DNA from: Roseiarcus sp963759955
GTDB lineage: Bacteria > Pseudomonadota > Alphaproteobacteria > Rhizobiales > Beijerinckiaceae
Assembly: GCA_963759955.1 (NCBI GenBank)
Contig: CAVXCA010000065.1
Location: 124,001 to 188,000 of the forward strand
Direction of reading: 5' to 3'
Length of the DNA stretch: 64,000 bases
Part shown: positions 8,606-17,301 of the stretch, one piece after another
How the letters are laid out: the number at the start of each line of letters is the position of its first letter
Position numbering within the stretch: the first letter of the stretch is position 1
Made by a program: the position numbers and the translations under genes
Notes under the pieces: model-generated
What the model was told of the DNA's origin: nothing
The model's input: the letters and a program-made list of their open reading frames with translations, nothing else
The model's database searches: none

Positions 8606-9484
8606 TCAAGGCGCCCGCTCGCGCCCCTCTCCCGCCGCCGCGAGCGCGCCGAGGCCCTCGCGATAGGTCGGATAGAGCCAGCGGTAACCGAGTTCTCGCC
8701 CGAGCTTGTCGACCGAGACGCGCCGATTGTCGTCATAGAAGCTGCGCGCCATCGGCGACAACGACGCGGTCGAGAAATCTTCCTCGGGCGGCGGCGCGAC
8801 GCCTAGCAACTTCGCGGCGAAGACGACAACGTCTTGTGGCGGGGCGGGCTCTTCGTCGGCGACGTTCCAGATTTCGCCCGCGTTGTGCGCTTCGATGAGG
8901 CGCCGGGCGACTTCGGCGACGTCGTCGACATGGATGCGGTTGAAGATCTGGCCCGGCTTGACGATGCGCCGCGCCTCGCCGGCGCGCAACTTGACGAGCG
9001 CGTTGCGGCCGGGCCCATAAATGCCGGCGAGACGCAGGATATCGACCGGGACGCCCCTCGCCCGCCCGAGCGAGCGCCATTGGTCCTCGGCGGCGAGCCG
9101 GCGGCGCGCGCGTGACGAACTGGGCGAAGGCATCGTCGTCTCTTGGACCCAGGCGCCGCCGCAATCGCCGTAAACGCCGACGCTGGAGAGATAAAGGATG
9201 CGCTCGAGGTCCGGCGCGGCGGCGATTTCGCCCGCGAAATGTGCGAGCGCGGGATCGCCGGTCTCGCCGGGCGGCGTCGAGACGAGCACGACTTGCGCGC
9301 GCGCCAGGGCGGGAAGAAGCGCTTCGTCGCCGTGCGCGCCGTCGAACGCGAACGCCGCGACGCCCTCGCGCCGTAGCGCGCGGGCGGCTTCGGGCTCGCG
9401 CGTCGTGCCGCTCGCCTCGACGCTTTCGGCGCGGGCGATGATCCGGCGCGCGCTGTAGCCTAGACCGAAGCAGAAAAGTCTCAT
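8606..9484 (-). CDS. NAD(P)-binding epimerase/dehydratase-like protein (YeeZ type)
   Basis: A 292-residue extended-SDR protein. The N-terminal dinucleotide site is shortened (CFGLGYSAR), the strand-end LYLSSVGVYG and the IYGPGRNAL motif are present, and RIHVDDVA matches the family. The usual Tyr-x3-Lys catalytic pair is not intact (YGDCGG), as in YeeZ/SDR_a atypical members, so classical epimerase chemistry is doubtful. It is divergent from the HerA gene. Substrate unknown. Confidence 0.8.
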   Translation of the reverse strand: MRLFCFGLGYSARRIIARAESVEASGTTREPEAARALRREGVAAFAFDGAHGDEALLPALARAQVVLVSTPPGETGDPALAHFAGEIAAAPDLERILYLSSVGVYGDCGGAWVQETTMPSPSSSRARRRLAAEDQWRSLGRARGVPVDILRLAGIYGPGRNALVKLRAGEARRIVKPGQIFNRIHVDDVAEVARRLIEAHNAGEIWNVADEEPAPPQDVVVFAAKLLGVAPPPEEDFSTASLSPMARSFYDDNRRVSVDKLGRELGYRWLYPTYREGLGALAAAGEGRERAP

Positions 9485-9626
9485 TGCGCCGCCTCCGCGT
9501 TCCGCCTCATTGCCCCCGGGCGCGAATCCGGCAGGACGCCCGGCCCGGACCCGCAGGGGCTAGAAGTCAGCAGCGTGACAAGATTTCAAGTGCGATCGTG
9601 GCCGCCCATCGCCCGCCGCCGACGCG

Positions 9627-9653
9627 TTTAACCCGGTGGAAAGGTTCTATACT
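9627..9653 (+). promoter_or_regulatory. possible promoter of the HerA-like gene
   Basis: A local AT-rich patch in an otherwise GC-rich 220-base gap contains TATACT (9648-9653) as a good -10 candidate. About 15 bases upstream is the weaker TTTAAC (9627-9632). It lies about 55 bases ahead of the GTG start at 9706. Assigned by eye only. Confidence 0.35.
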
Positions 9654-9705
9654 CATAATTTATCAGACATTTCGACGTGCGGTCTCTGGGAAAGAGCGGA
9701 TAACC

Positions 9706-11475
9706 GTGACCATTTCATCGTTCGACTTTTCCTCCGGTTCGCCGGTCGAGGCGACGACCCTCGGCGCCGTGCTGAGCGTGCGCGGTTCGGAAGCGTGCGT
9801 CGGCTTGCCGGCGCCTGCGATCAGCGAGCAATTGCGCGCCACCGTCGGCGCGTTCCTCGCGATCGCGGCCGGGCGCCGCCGCCTGATCGGCGTCATCACC
9901 GAAGTCGCAAGCAACGAAGGAGCCGGCGGCGAGCCGCGAAACGGCGCCGTGGCGCGCGTCGACCTGATGGGCGAAATCAAGATCGGCGCCGCCGGCGTCG
10001 AGCGCTTTTCGCGCGGCGTCTCGACCTACCCCGCGATCGGCGACGCCGCGCGGATCATCGGGCGCGACGAATTGCGGCTGGTCTATGCCGCCTCGAGCGC
10101 GAATGCGATCAATATCGGCGTCCTCCACAACGATGATTCGATCGTCGCCCACGTCGACGTCGACAACCTGCTGAGCAAGCATTTCGCCATTCTCGGCTCG
10201 ACCGGCGTCGGAAAATCGAGCGGCGTGGCGGCGATCCTCGGCGAAATTCTCGACGTCCGGCCGAACCTGCGCATCTTCCTGCTCGACGGCCACAACGAAT
10301 ACGGACGCTGCTTCGGCTCGCGCGCCAATATCGTCAACGCGGCGAACCTGAAACTGCCGTTCTGGCTGTTCAATTTCGAGGAATTCGTCGACGCGCTCTA
10401 TTACGGACGGCCCGGCGTCGAGGAGGAAGTCGACATTCTCGCCGAGCAGATCCCGATCGCCAAGAGTCTCTACCAAGCCCATCGGACCTCGATCGACCGC
10501 GTGACCTTGCGCAAGGTCGACCCCAAGAGCGCCGGCTACACCGTCGACACGCCGGTTCCCTACACCATGCAAGACCTCGTCGCGCTGATCGACGACCGCA
10601 TGGGCAAGCTGGAAAACCGCGCCTCGCGCATGCACCATCATCGTTTGCTGTCGCGCATCGAGAGCTTGCGCGACGACGCGCGCTACGGCTTCATGTTCGA
10701 GAACGCCAATGTCGGCGGCGACACGATGAGCGAAATCCTCACCTATCTCTTTCGCCTCGAACCGAACGGCCGGCCGATGACCGTCCTGCAGGTCGCCGGA
10801 TTGCCCGTCGAGGTCGTCGACGCCGTGGTCAGCGTTCTCTGCCGGCTCGCCTTCGATTTCGGCCTGTGGAGCGACGGGGCGATGCCGATGCTGTTCGTCT
10901 GCGAAGAGGCGCATCGCTACGCCCCGGCCGATCGTTCGGTCGGATTCGCCCCGACCCGCCGCGCCCTGCTGCGCATCGCCAAGGAAGGGCGCAAATACGG
11001 CGTCTGCCTCGGCCTCGTCACCCAGCGCCCGGCCGAACTCGACCCCACGATCATCTCCCAATGCAGCACGCTGTTTGCAATGCGCATGGCGAACGACCGG
11101 GATCAGGCGCTGCTCCGCTCCGCCGTGACCGACGCGGCGGCCAATCTCATCGCCTTCGTTCCTTCGCTGGGAACGCAGGAACTCGTCGGCTTCGGCGAAG
11201 GCTTTCCCCTGCCGACGCGAATGAAGTTCAAGTCGCTGCCCGCCGACCGCGTTCCCCGCAGCGAAACCTTCCAGCATTCTGACGCGCGCGGCAGGCCGGA
11301 CGAAGAGCGCGCGTTCGTCAAAGCGGTGGTCGAGCGCTGGCGCGGCGCGGTCGGCGCCAAGAATTCGGCCAACGAAGACGCGAGCGCCGACGGCGACGGC
11401 GCGCCCAAACCGACCGGCGCGCCGCCCCTCGCCAGCCGCGTCGAACAGATACGCGCGCAAATCCTCAAGCGTTGA
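9706..11475 (+). CDS. HerA-like (DUF87) hexameric ATPase
   Basis: A 589-residue protein if started at the GTG at 9706, which follows GAGCGG; upstream in-frame sequence back to 9484 looks non-coding. Residues 1-130 form a HAS-barrel-like region. Walker A is GSTGVGKSS (164-172), the Walker B region is LFVCEEAHRY, and the downstream TQRPAELD and Arg-rich sensor region complete a HerA/FtsK-type ATPase. HerA proteins translocate DNA and often work with a NurA nuclease or, in defence islands, Sir2 or other effectors. No nuclease gene is adjacent; a GGDEF-EAL gene follows after 42 bases. The partner and role are unknown. Confidence 0.85.
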   Translation: MTISSFDFSSGSPVEATTLGAVLSVRGSEACVGLPAPAISEQLRATVGAFLAIAAGRRRLIGVITEVASNEGAGGEPRNGAVARVDLMGEIKIGAAGVERFSRGVSTYPAIGDAARIIGRDELRLVYAASSANAINIGVLHNDDSIVAHVDVDNLLSKHFAILGSTGVGKSSGVAAILGEILDVRPNLRIFLLDGHNEYGRCFGSRANIVNAANLKLPFWLFNFEEFVDALYYGRPGVEEEVDILAEQIPIAKSLYQAHRTSIDRVTLRKVDPKSAGYTVDTPVPYTMQDLVALIDDRMGKLENRASRMHHHRLLSRIESLRDDARYGFMFENANVGGDTMSEILTYLFRLEPNGRPMTVLQVAGLPVEVVDAVVSVLCRLAFDFGLWSDGAMPMLFVCEEAHRYAPADRSVGFAPTRRALLRIAKEGRKYGVCLGLVTQRPAELDPTIISQCSTLFAMRMANDRDQALLRSAVTDAAANLIAFVPSLGTQELVGFGEGFPLPTRMKFKSLPADRVPRSETFQHSDARGRPDEERAFVKAVVERWRGAVGAKNSANEDASADGDGAPKPTGAPPLASRVEQIRAQILKR

Positions 11476-11517
11476 ACGACGTCTCTGGCGTCAGGCCGGC
11501 GATCGCGGGAGCAGGCG

Positions 11518-13173
11518 ATGGCGAATGCGAACCAAGACGACGCCCGCCGGCCCGAACTCGACTCTTCGGTGTTGCGCGCCGCCCTGGCGGTCTTGCCGAC
11601 CGCAATCGAAGTGTTCGCGTGCGACGGCGAGCGCGTTTTCGCCAATCCGGCGGCGCCCGAGCGCGCGCGGGAGGCGGAGCGCGACGGCGCCAAGCGCGAG
11701 GAGGCGGTCCGCGACGGCCGCCCCATGCTGATCGAGCGCCGCGAGTTCAGCGTCGACGGGCATCCCTACCGCGTCAGCGCCGCCACCGACATCGCCGATC
11801 AGCGCCGCTTGCAGGACGAATTGTTCCAGCGCGCCTATTTCGACGACCTCACCAAGTTGCCCAATCGCGGGTTCTTCGAACAGGCGGTCGGACAATTGAT
11901 TCAATCGGATGAGGGAACCCCGGACTTCGCGGTGGCCGTCGTCGGCTTCGATCAGTTCGACGCCGTCAACGAGTTCTACGGCCGCGCCGTCGGCGACGCG
12001 CTGCTGGTCGAGGCCGCCCAGCGGATCGCCGGCCCCCTCGACGACGGCGACATCGCGGCCCGAACCGGCGGCGACGAGTTTTCTCTGCTTGTCGCAAGAG
12101 CGCGAAACGCCGACGAGGTCAGGGCGAAGATCGATCGCGTGCTGTCGCGATTCAAAGATCCCTTTTATGTCGACGGTCTGGAGATCCTGATCTCCGCCTC
12201 AGCCGGATTCAGCTTGTTTCCGCTCCACGACGCCGCGGCGGAGGGCCTGATTTCCAAGGCGGACGCGGCGCTGACACAGGCCAAGAGGCGCTGCAAAGGA
12301 GAAACGCAAATCTATGAACCGGCGCTCGCCGTCCGCGCGCAGGAACGCGCGCGGCTCGAGCAGAATCTTCGCGTGGCCGTGCGCGATCGGCGCTTTCTGT
12401 GCGCATTGCAGCCGAAGGTCGATTTCCGCTCGGGCGAGATCGACGGCCTCGAAGTCCTCATGCGCTGGCGCGACGAGAACGGGGAGGCGCGCGCTCCGGG
12501 CAACTCGATCGCCTTCGCGCTGAACGCCGGGCTGATGAACGAAATGACGCATCTCCTCGTCGAGGAGACGCTGGCCTCGCTCGACGCCATCGACGCAGCG
12601 TTCGGCCCCGATCTGCGGCTCGGCTTCAACATCGCCGCCCAGCAGGCCGGCGACGCGCGCTTCATGCGCGCTTTCGCCGACCGCCTCGCGGCCAGCGGCC
12701 ACGCCGAGCGCTTCATGATCGAGCTGACCGAAGAAGCCTTCCTGCTCGCCGGTCAATTCCAATTGCAGGTCGCGCCGATGTTGCGCGAGGTGGGGGCGAA
12801 AATTTCGATCGACGATTTCGGCGTCGGTTATTCCTCGCTGTCCACCCTCGCCGAAATCACCGCCGACGAGATCAAGGTCGACCGCTCGTTCATCACGGCG
12901 ATCCACGAGCGGCCGAGGAACCAGGGCCTGCTCCGGGCGATCGAGTCGATCGGCGAAGCGTTGAGCACCAAGGTCATCGTCGAAGGCGTCGAAACCGCCG
13001 AAGAGCTGGCGTATCTGCGCGACCACACCGGCATCCGCGTCGCCCAAGGCTATTACTTCTCTCCGCCGATCCTGCTCGGCCAGGCCGGGAGCCGCCCGCG
13101 GCTTGCCGAGGATTGGCGCGAGAGGGCGCGGCCCGCGGCCCCCTCGCGCCTGAGCGAGCGCCGTTCGCCTTGA
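11518..13173 (+). CDS. GGDEF-EAL protein with degenerate GGDEF metal site
   Basis: 551 residues. A short PAS-like N-terminus (about 20-95) leads to a GGDEF domain (105-265) and an EAL domain (275-525). The signature GGDEF (184-188) is intact. However, the first metal-binding Asp is Gly143 (VVGFDQFDAVN), judged by the spacing to Asn151 and Asp160. The EAL side looks complete: EVLMRW, FNIAAQ, ELTEE, DDFGVGYSSL, IKVDRSF, VEGVET and QGYYFS. I infer a c-di-GMP phosphodiesterase whose GGDEF domain may only bind GTP. No transmembrane segment, so cytoplasmic. The start ATG follows GGGAGCAGG. It lies 42 bases after the HerA gene and may be co-transcribed with it. Confidence 0.88.
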   Translation: MANANQDDARRPELDSSVLRAALAVLPTAIEVFACDGERVFANPAAPERAREAERDGAKREEAVRDGRPMLIERREFSVDGHPYRVSAATDIADQRRLQDELFQRAYFDDLTKLPNRGFFEQAVGQLIQSDEGTPDFAVAVVGFDQFDAVNEFYGRAVGDALLVEAAQRIAGPLDDGDIAARTGGDEFSLLVARARNADEVRAKIDRVLSRFKDPFYVDGLEILISASAGFSLFPLHDAAAEGLISKADAALTQAKRRCKGETQIYEPALAVRAQERARLEQNLRVAVRDRRFLCALQPKVDFRSGEIDGLEVLMRWRDENGEARAPGNSIAFALNAGLMNEMTHLLVEETLASLDAIDAAFGPDLRLGFNIAAQQAGDARFMRAFADRLAASGHAERFMIELTEEAFLLAGQFQLQVAPMLREVGAKISIDDFGVGYSSLSTLAEITADEIKVDRSFITAIHERPRNQGLLRAIESIGEALSTKVIVEGVETAEELAYLRDHTGIRVAQGYYFSPPILLGQAGSRPRLAEDWRERARPAAPSRLSERRSP

Positions 13174-13520
13174 GGGGCGCCGCCTCCCATCGGCCGATTT
13201 GCGCGACGCTCTTCGCGCCAACTTCGCCGTTCGTTGTCGCGCGATGGCTGGACTCCGTTGAAAATAGACTCTTTCTTAGCTGTTCCCCACGCAACATGAC
13301 GCCCGACAGCTTGGCGTCGAATGCGGTCGACGTCGAGGGGCATGAAGCCTTCTGTCGAGCCGGCGCGAAATCCGGCATGTTCTCCCGACAACCTGCCATT
13401 CGCCGGGCGCGCTTTGTCTCGTGGGGACTCGTCAGACGGCGCGCCGCCGTCTCGACGCGCCCGCGATCCACTCGCATCGCGTTTCCCGAGCGAGGGCGCG
13501 AAGGCCCTTGAACATGATGA
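13174..13520 (+). other. gap between the two GGDEF-EAL genes
   Basis: About 347 bases with no convincing gene. A perfect 7-base stem with a 3-base loop (GACGGCG/CGCCGTC) lies at 13435-13451 and may influence read-through from the upstream gene. An AT-richer patch around 13259-13285 could carry a promoter for the downstream gene. Confidence 0.4.
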
Positions 13521-15491
13521 TTGCGCGAAAGATTTCGAGCGTTGTTCCAGGTTCCGGCCGACAATCCGGAACTGGTGCAGTCGCAGCTGCGCGTGTTCGC
13601 GAGCCAAGTGCCTTTGCTCTACTATATGCTCTTGGTCAACGTCGCGATCCTGTCCTTCACTCATCGCGAAACGGCGCCGGCGTTTTTGACCACGTTTATG
13701 TCCGCGGCGCTCGCCCTTCTCTGCGTCGTCCGTATCGGCATGTGGAAGTGGGGGGCAAAACGGACGTACAGCACCGCCGAGGCGGTGCGACGCCTCAAGG
13801 GCGCCGTGGCGATGTCCGGGCTCGTGGCCGTACTGTTCTTTCTCTGGGGGGCCGCGCTCTATCCCTATGGAGACCCTTACGCCAGGAGTCAGGTCGCGTT
13901 TTTCATGGCGATCACCATCATCGGCTGCATCTTCTGCTTGATGCATTTCCGTCCGGCCGCCCTGGCGCTCACCATCGTCGGCGTTGTGCCGACCGTGGCG
14001 TTTCTCGCTTCGACCGGCCAACCGATCATCGCCGCGATGGGTCTCAATCTGGCGCTGGTTTCAGTCGCGATCGTCCACATCCTGCTGACCCATTCGCGCG
14101 ACTTCGCCAATATGATCAACTTTCAGAAGGAACTCGGCAAAAAGCACTTGGAGACCCTTCGCCTCGCCGACGAAAACTCGCGCCTGGCCAATCTCGACGC
14201 CCTCACCGACCTGCCGAACCGGCGCCGGTTTTTCGCCAACCTCCATGAAATGCTGAGCCGAGCCGAGCAGCAAGAAAAGCGCTTCGCCGTCGGCGTCATC
14301 GATCTCGACGGCTTCAAGCCGGTGAACGACGTCTATGGCCACGTCACGGGCGATCAAGTCCTCGTCGAGACCGGGCGCAGGTTGCGGGAGATCTCCGACG
14401 AAACCATGCTGCTCGCGCGTCTGGGCGGCGACGAATTCGGCGTTCTCATCGACGCCGATCTCACCGAAGCGCAAATCAGCGCCTATGGCGAGCGCATTTG
14501 CGCGGCCCTCCAGGCGCCTTTCCTGCTCTCGGACGTCGCCGCGCAGATCTCCGGCTCGATTGGTTTCGCCACTTTCCCCGAGGCCGGAACGACGGCGGAA
14601 TCGCTGTTCGAGCGGGCCGACTACGCGCTCTATCACGCAAAGCAAAATGCTCGCGGGCGACCTGTGATCTTCTCTCGCGAACACGAAATCCAGATCCGGC
14701 AATTCGCGTCAGTCGAGAAATGCCTGCGCAATGCCGATCTGGAAAAGGAGCTCTCCCTCAACTTCCAGCCGATTTTCGACGTCGCGCGCGGCGAGGTCGT
14801 CGCCTTCGAAGCGCTCGCGCGCTGGGACAGTCCGGAACTCGGCCGCGTTCCTCCCAACATTTTCGTGCGCGTCGCGGAGCGTTCCGACTTCATCACCCAT
14901 CTCACGCAAGTCCTGCTGCGCAAGGCGCTCGCCTCTGCGCGGACCTGGCCCAGCGACGTCCGGATTTCGTTCAATCTGTCGGTGCGCGACATCGGCTCCT
15001 CCGAAGCGATCATGAAGATCATCGCGATCATCAAGAACAGCGGCGTGCCCCCCGCGCGCATCATCCTCGAAGTCACCGAGACCGCCCTGATGCGCGATTT
15101 CGACAAGGGCTGCGAATATTTGAAGGCGCTCAAAGCGCTCGGCGTGCACATCGCGCTCGACGACTTCGGCACCGGCTATTCGAGCCTGAGCTACGTCCAT
15201 CGCCTGCCCCTGGACAAGATCAAGATCGATCGCAGCTTCATCAAGGATATCGACACGCAGGCGACCTGCCGCGACATCGTCAAGACCGTCATCGACCTGT
15301 GCCGAAATCTGAAGCTGGCGTGCGTCGTCGAGGGCATGGAAACCAAGGAGCAGGCGCAAATCCTGTGCGCGCTCGGCGGCACGTTGATGCAAGGCTATTA
15401 CTTCTCCAGGGACATGCCCGCCGACGCCGTCTTGGGCTATCTCGCCCACGTCGCGAAGGCGCGGCCGATTTGCGCGACGGCCGCGGCGTGA
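13521..15491 (+). CDS. membrane-anchored GGDEF-EAL c-di-GMP protein
   Basis: 656 residues from a TTG at 13521; an in-frame TGA directly precedes it, so no longer form exists. About six hydrophobic helices (residues 28-190) anchor it in the inner membrane. The GGDEF domain (225-385) keeps the metal Asp (IDLDGF) and GGDEF at 302-306 but lacks an RxxD inhibitory site. The EAL domain (400-645) has EALARW, FNLSV, EVTET, DDFGTGYSSL, IKIDRSF and QGYYFS. Both catalytic sets look intact, so it could make or degrade c-di-GMP. The membrane region resembles no named sensor domain that I can identify. Confidence 0.88.
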   Translation: MRERFRALFQVPADNPELVQSQLRVFASQVPLLYYMLLVNVAILSFTHRETAPAFLTTFMSAALALLCVVRIGMWKWGAKRTYSTAEAVRRLKGAVAMSGLVAVLFFLWGAALYPYGDPYARSQVAFFMAITIIGCIFCLMHFRPAALALTIVGVVPTVAFLASTGQPIIAAMGLNLALVSVAIVHILLTHSRDFANMINFQKELGKKHLETLRLADENSRLANLDALTDLPNRRRFFANLHEMLSRAEQQEKRFAVGVIDLDGFKPVNDVYGHVTGDQVLVETGRRLREISDETMLLARLGGDEFGVLIDADLTEAQISAYGERICAALQAPFLLSDVAAQISGSIGFATFPEAGTTAESLFERADYALYHAKQNARGRPVIFSREHEIQIRQFASVEKCLRNADLEKELSLNFQPIFDVARGEVVAFEALARWDSPELGRVPPNIFVRVAERSDFITHLTQVLLRKALASARTWPSDVRISFNLSVRDIGSSEAIMKIIAIIKNSGVPPARIILEVTETALMRDFDKGCEYLKALKALGVHIALDDFGTGYSSLSYVHRLPLDKIKIDRSFIKDIDTQATCRDIVKTVIDLCRNLKLACVVEGMETKEQAQILCALGGTLMQGYYFSRDMPADAVLGYLAHVAKARPICATAAA

Positions 15492-15507
15492 GCGCAAACG
15501 GCTGCGG

Positions 15508-17214
15508 CTATTTCTTCTTCGGCAGGTAAAGGTCGGTCAGCGTCCCCGCGAAAGCCTCGGCGGACATCGCGAAAGTCTCCGAAAGCGTCGGATGGGGATG
15601 AATGGTCAGGCCGATGTCTTCCGCCGCGCAACCCATTTCAATCGCCAGCGCCGCTTCAGCGATGAGGTCGCCGGCGTTGGGGCCGACGATCCCGCAGCCG
15701 ATCAACCGTCCGCTTTCCACGTCCCATAGCGTCTTGGTGAGGCCCTCGTCGCGCCCGAGCGAAAGCGAGCGCCCGCTCGCCGCCCAGGGGAAGACCGCCT
15801 TGCCGAACTTGAGCCCCTTCGCCTTGGCCTCGCTTTCGGTGACGCCGGCCCATGCGACTTCCGGATCGGTGTAGGCGACCGCGGGAATGGTCTTGGCGTC
15901 GAATGCGGACCGGTGGCCGCTCGCCGCCTCGGCGGCGACTTTGCCTTCGTGCGAAGCCTTGTGCGCGAGCATCGGCTGCCCCACAACGTCGCCGATGGCG
16001 AAAATATGGGGAACGTTGGTGCGCATTTGCTTGTCGACGGCGATGAAGCCGCGCGCGTCGACCTCGATCCCCGCCGCCGCAGCGCCGATCGCGCCGCCGT
16101 TGGGGCGGCGACCTACCGAGACCAGCATCGCGTCGAACACATCCGTCGTCGCACCGGTCCTGCCTTCGAGGGCGACGCGCAAGCCCTCTGGCCCCGCCTC
16201 GACGCTGGTCGCCTTGGTCTCGAGCAGGATCGCCTCGTAGCGTTTCTCCAATCGCTTGGCGAGCGGCGCGACGATGTCGCGGTCTGCGCCGGGAATGAGC
16301 TGGTCCATCATTTCGACGACGGTGATCTTCGACCCGAGCGCGTGATAGACCGTCGCCATTTCCAGCCCGATGACGCCGCCACCGAGGATCAGCAGGCGCT
16401 CCGGCGCCGATTTCAGTTCGAGCGCTTCGGTCGAGTCCCAGACGCGCGGATCGCGCGGGATGAAGCCCGGCGCCGCCGGCTCCGAACCGGCGGCGACGAT
16501 CGCGGCGTTGAACCGGATCAGGCGCTGGCCCTCGGCGGTGGCGACGGCGAGCGTATGGGGCGAGGTGAACGCGCCCTCGCCGGTAACGACGCTAACCTTG
16601 CGCTGACGCGCCAAGCCCGTCAGCCCCAGGGTCAGGCGCTTGACGACGCCCTCCTTCCAGCCGCGCAAAGCGTCGAGATCGATGCGCGGCGGCGCGAACG
16701 CGACGCCGTGCTCGGCCATTTCGGAGGCCTCATCGATCACTTTCGCTGCATGCAACAGCGCCTTCGACGGTATGCAGCCGACGTTGAGGCAAACGCCCCC
16801 GAGAGTCGCCCGTCGCTCGACCAGGATGACGGCCTTGCCGAGGTCGGCGGCGCGAAAGGCCGCGGTGTAGCCGCCCGGCCCAGCGCCGAGAACGAGGACG
16901 TCGCATTCGAAGTCGACCTTCGGCGCCGCGGCGGGCGCCGCCGCCTTCTCGACCGCAGGAGCGGCAGCGGCCGCCGCGCCGCCCTCGGCGTATATCGCGA
17001 GCAGCGCGCCCTTGCTCACCTTGTCGCCGACCTTGACCTTCACCTCGCCGATGACCCCGGCTTCCGGCGCTGGCACTTCGAGCGTCGCCTTGTCGCTTTC
17101 GAGCGTCAGCATGACCTCTTCCTTGGCGACGGTCTGCCCGGGCTTGATGTGCACTTCGATGATCGGCACGTCCTTGAAGTCGCCGATATCGGGAAGCCTG
17201 ATTTCACCCGCCAT
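15508..17214 (-). CDS. lpdA: dihydrolipoamide dehydrogenase with fused N-terminal lipoyl domain (E3)
   Basis: This 568-residue E3 reoxidises dihydrolipoyl groups of the pyruvate dehydrogenase complex, reducing NAD+. Residues 1-80 are a lipoyl domain with the lipoylation motif ESDKATL. After an Ala-rich linker comes the FAD-binding GAGPGGYTAA, the redox disulfide GVCLNVGCIPSK, the NAD site ILGGGVIGLE and the C-terminal active-site HPHPTLSE. The lipoyl fusion makes it about 100 residues longer than plain Lpd, as in Neisseria- or Ralstonia-type PDH E3. It is the third gene of aceE-aceF-lpdA, 87 bases after aceF. Confidence 0.95.
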   Translation of the reverse strand: MAGEIRLPDIGDFKDVPIIEVHIKPGQTVAKEEVMLTLESDKATLEVPAPEAGVIGEVKVKVGDKVSKGALLAIYAEGGAAAAAAPAVEKAAAPAAAPKVDFECDVLVLGAGPGGYTAAFRAADLGKAVILVERRATLGGVCLNVGCIPSKALLHAAKVIDEASEMAEHGVAFAPPRIDLDALRGWKEGVVKRLTLGLTGLARQRKVSVVTGEGAFTSPHTLAVATAEGQRLIRFNAAIVAAGSEPAAPGFIPRDPRVWDSTEALELKSAPERLLILGGGVIGLEMATVYHALGSKITVVEMMDQLIPGADRDIVAPLAKRLEKRYEAILLETKATSVEAGPEGLRVALEGRTGATTDVFDAMLVSVGRRPNGGAIGAAAAGIEVDARGFIAVDKQMRTNVPHIFAIGDVVGQPMLAHKASHEGKVAAEAASGHRSAFDAKTIPAVAYTDPEVAWAGVTESEAKAKGLKFGKAVFPWAASGRSLSLGRDEGLTKTLWDVESGRLIGCGIVGPNAGDLIAEAALAIEMGCAAEDIGLTIHPHPTLSETFAMSAEAFAGTLTDLYLPKKK

Positions 17215-17301
17215 GGACTTGCGCTCCGCGTCGATCGAAAGTTTCGTTGAATCCGCCGGTCGTCCGTTTGGCCTTGCGGCGCTTTGCGAGAAGTCGGCTC
17301 T

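Noticed and set aside
9484..9705. Upstream extension of the HerA-like protein to 9484
   Set aside because: Overlaps the divergent gene's start and an AT-rich promoter-like patch; the sequence looks non-coding.
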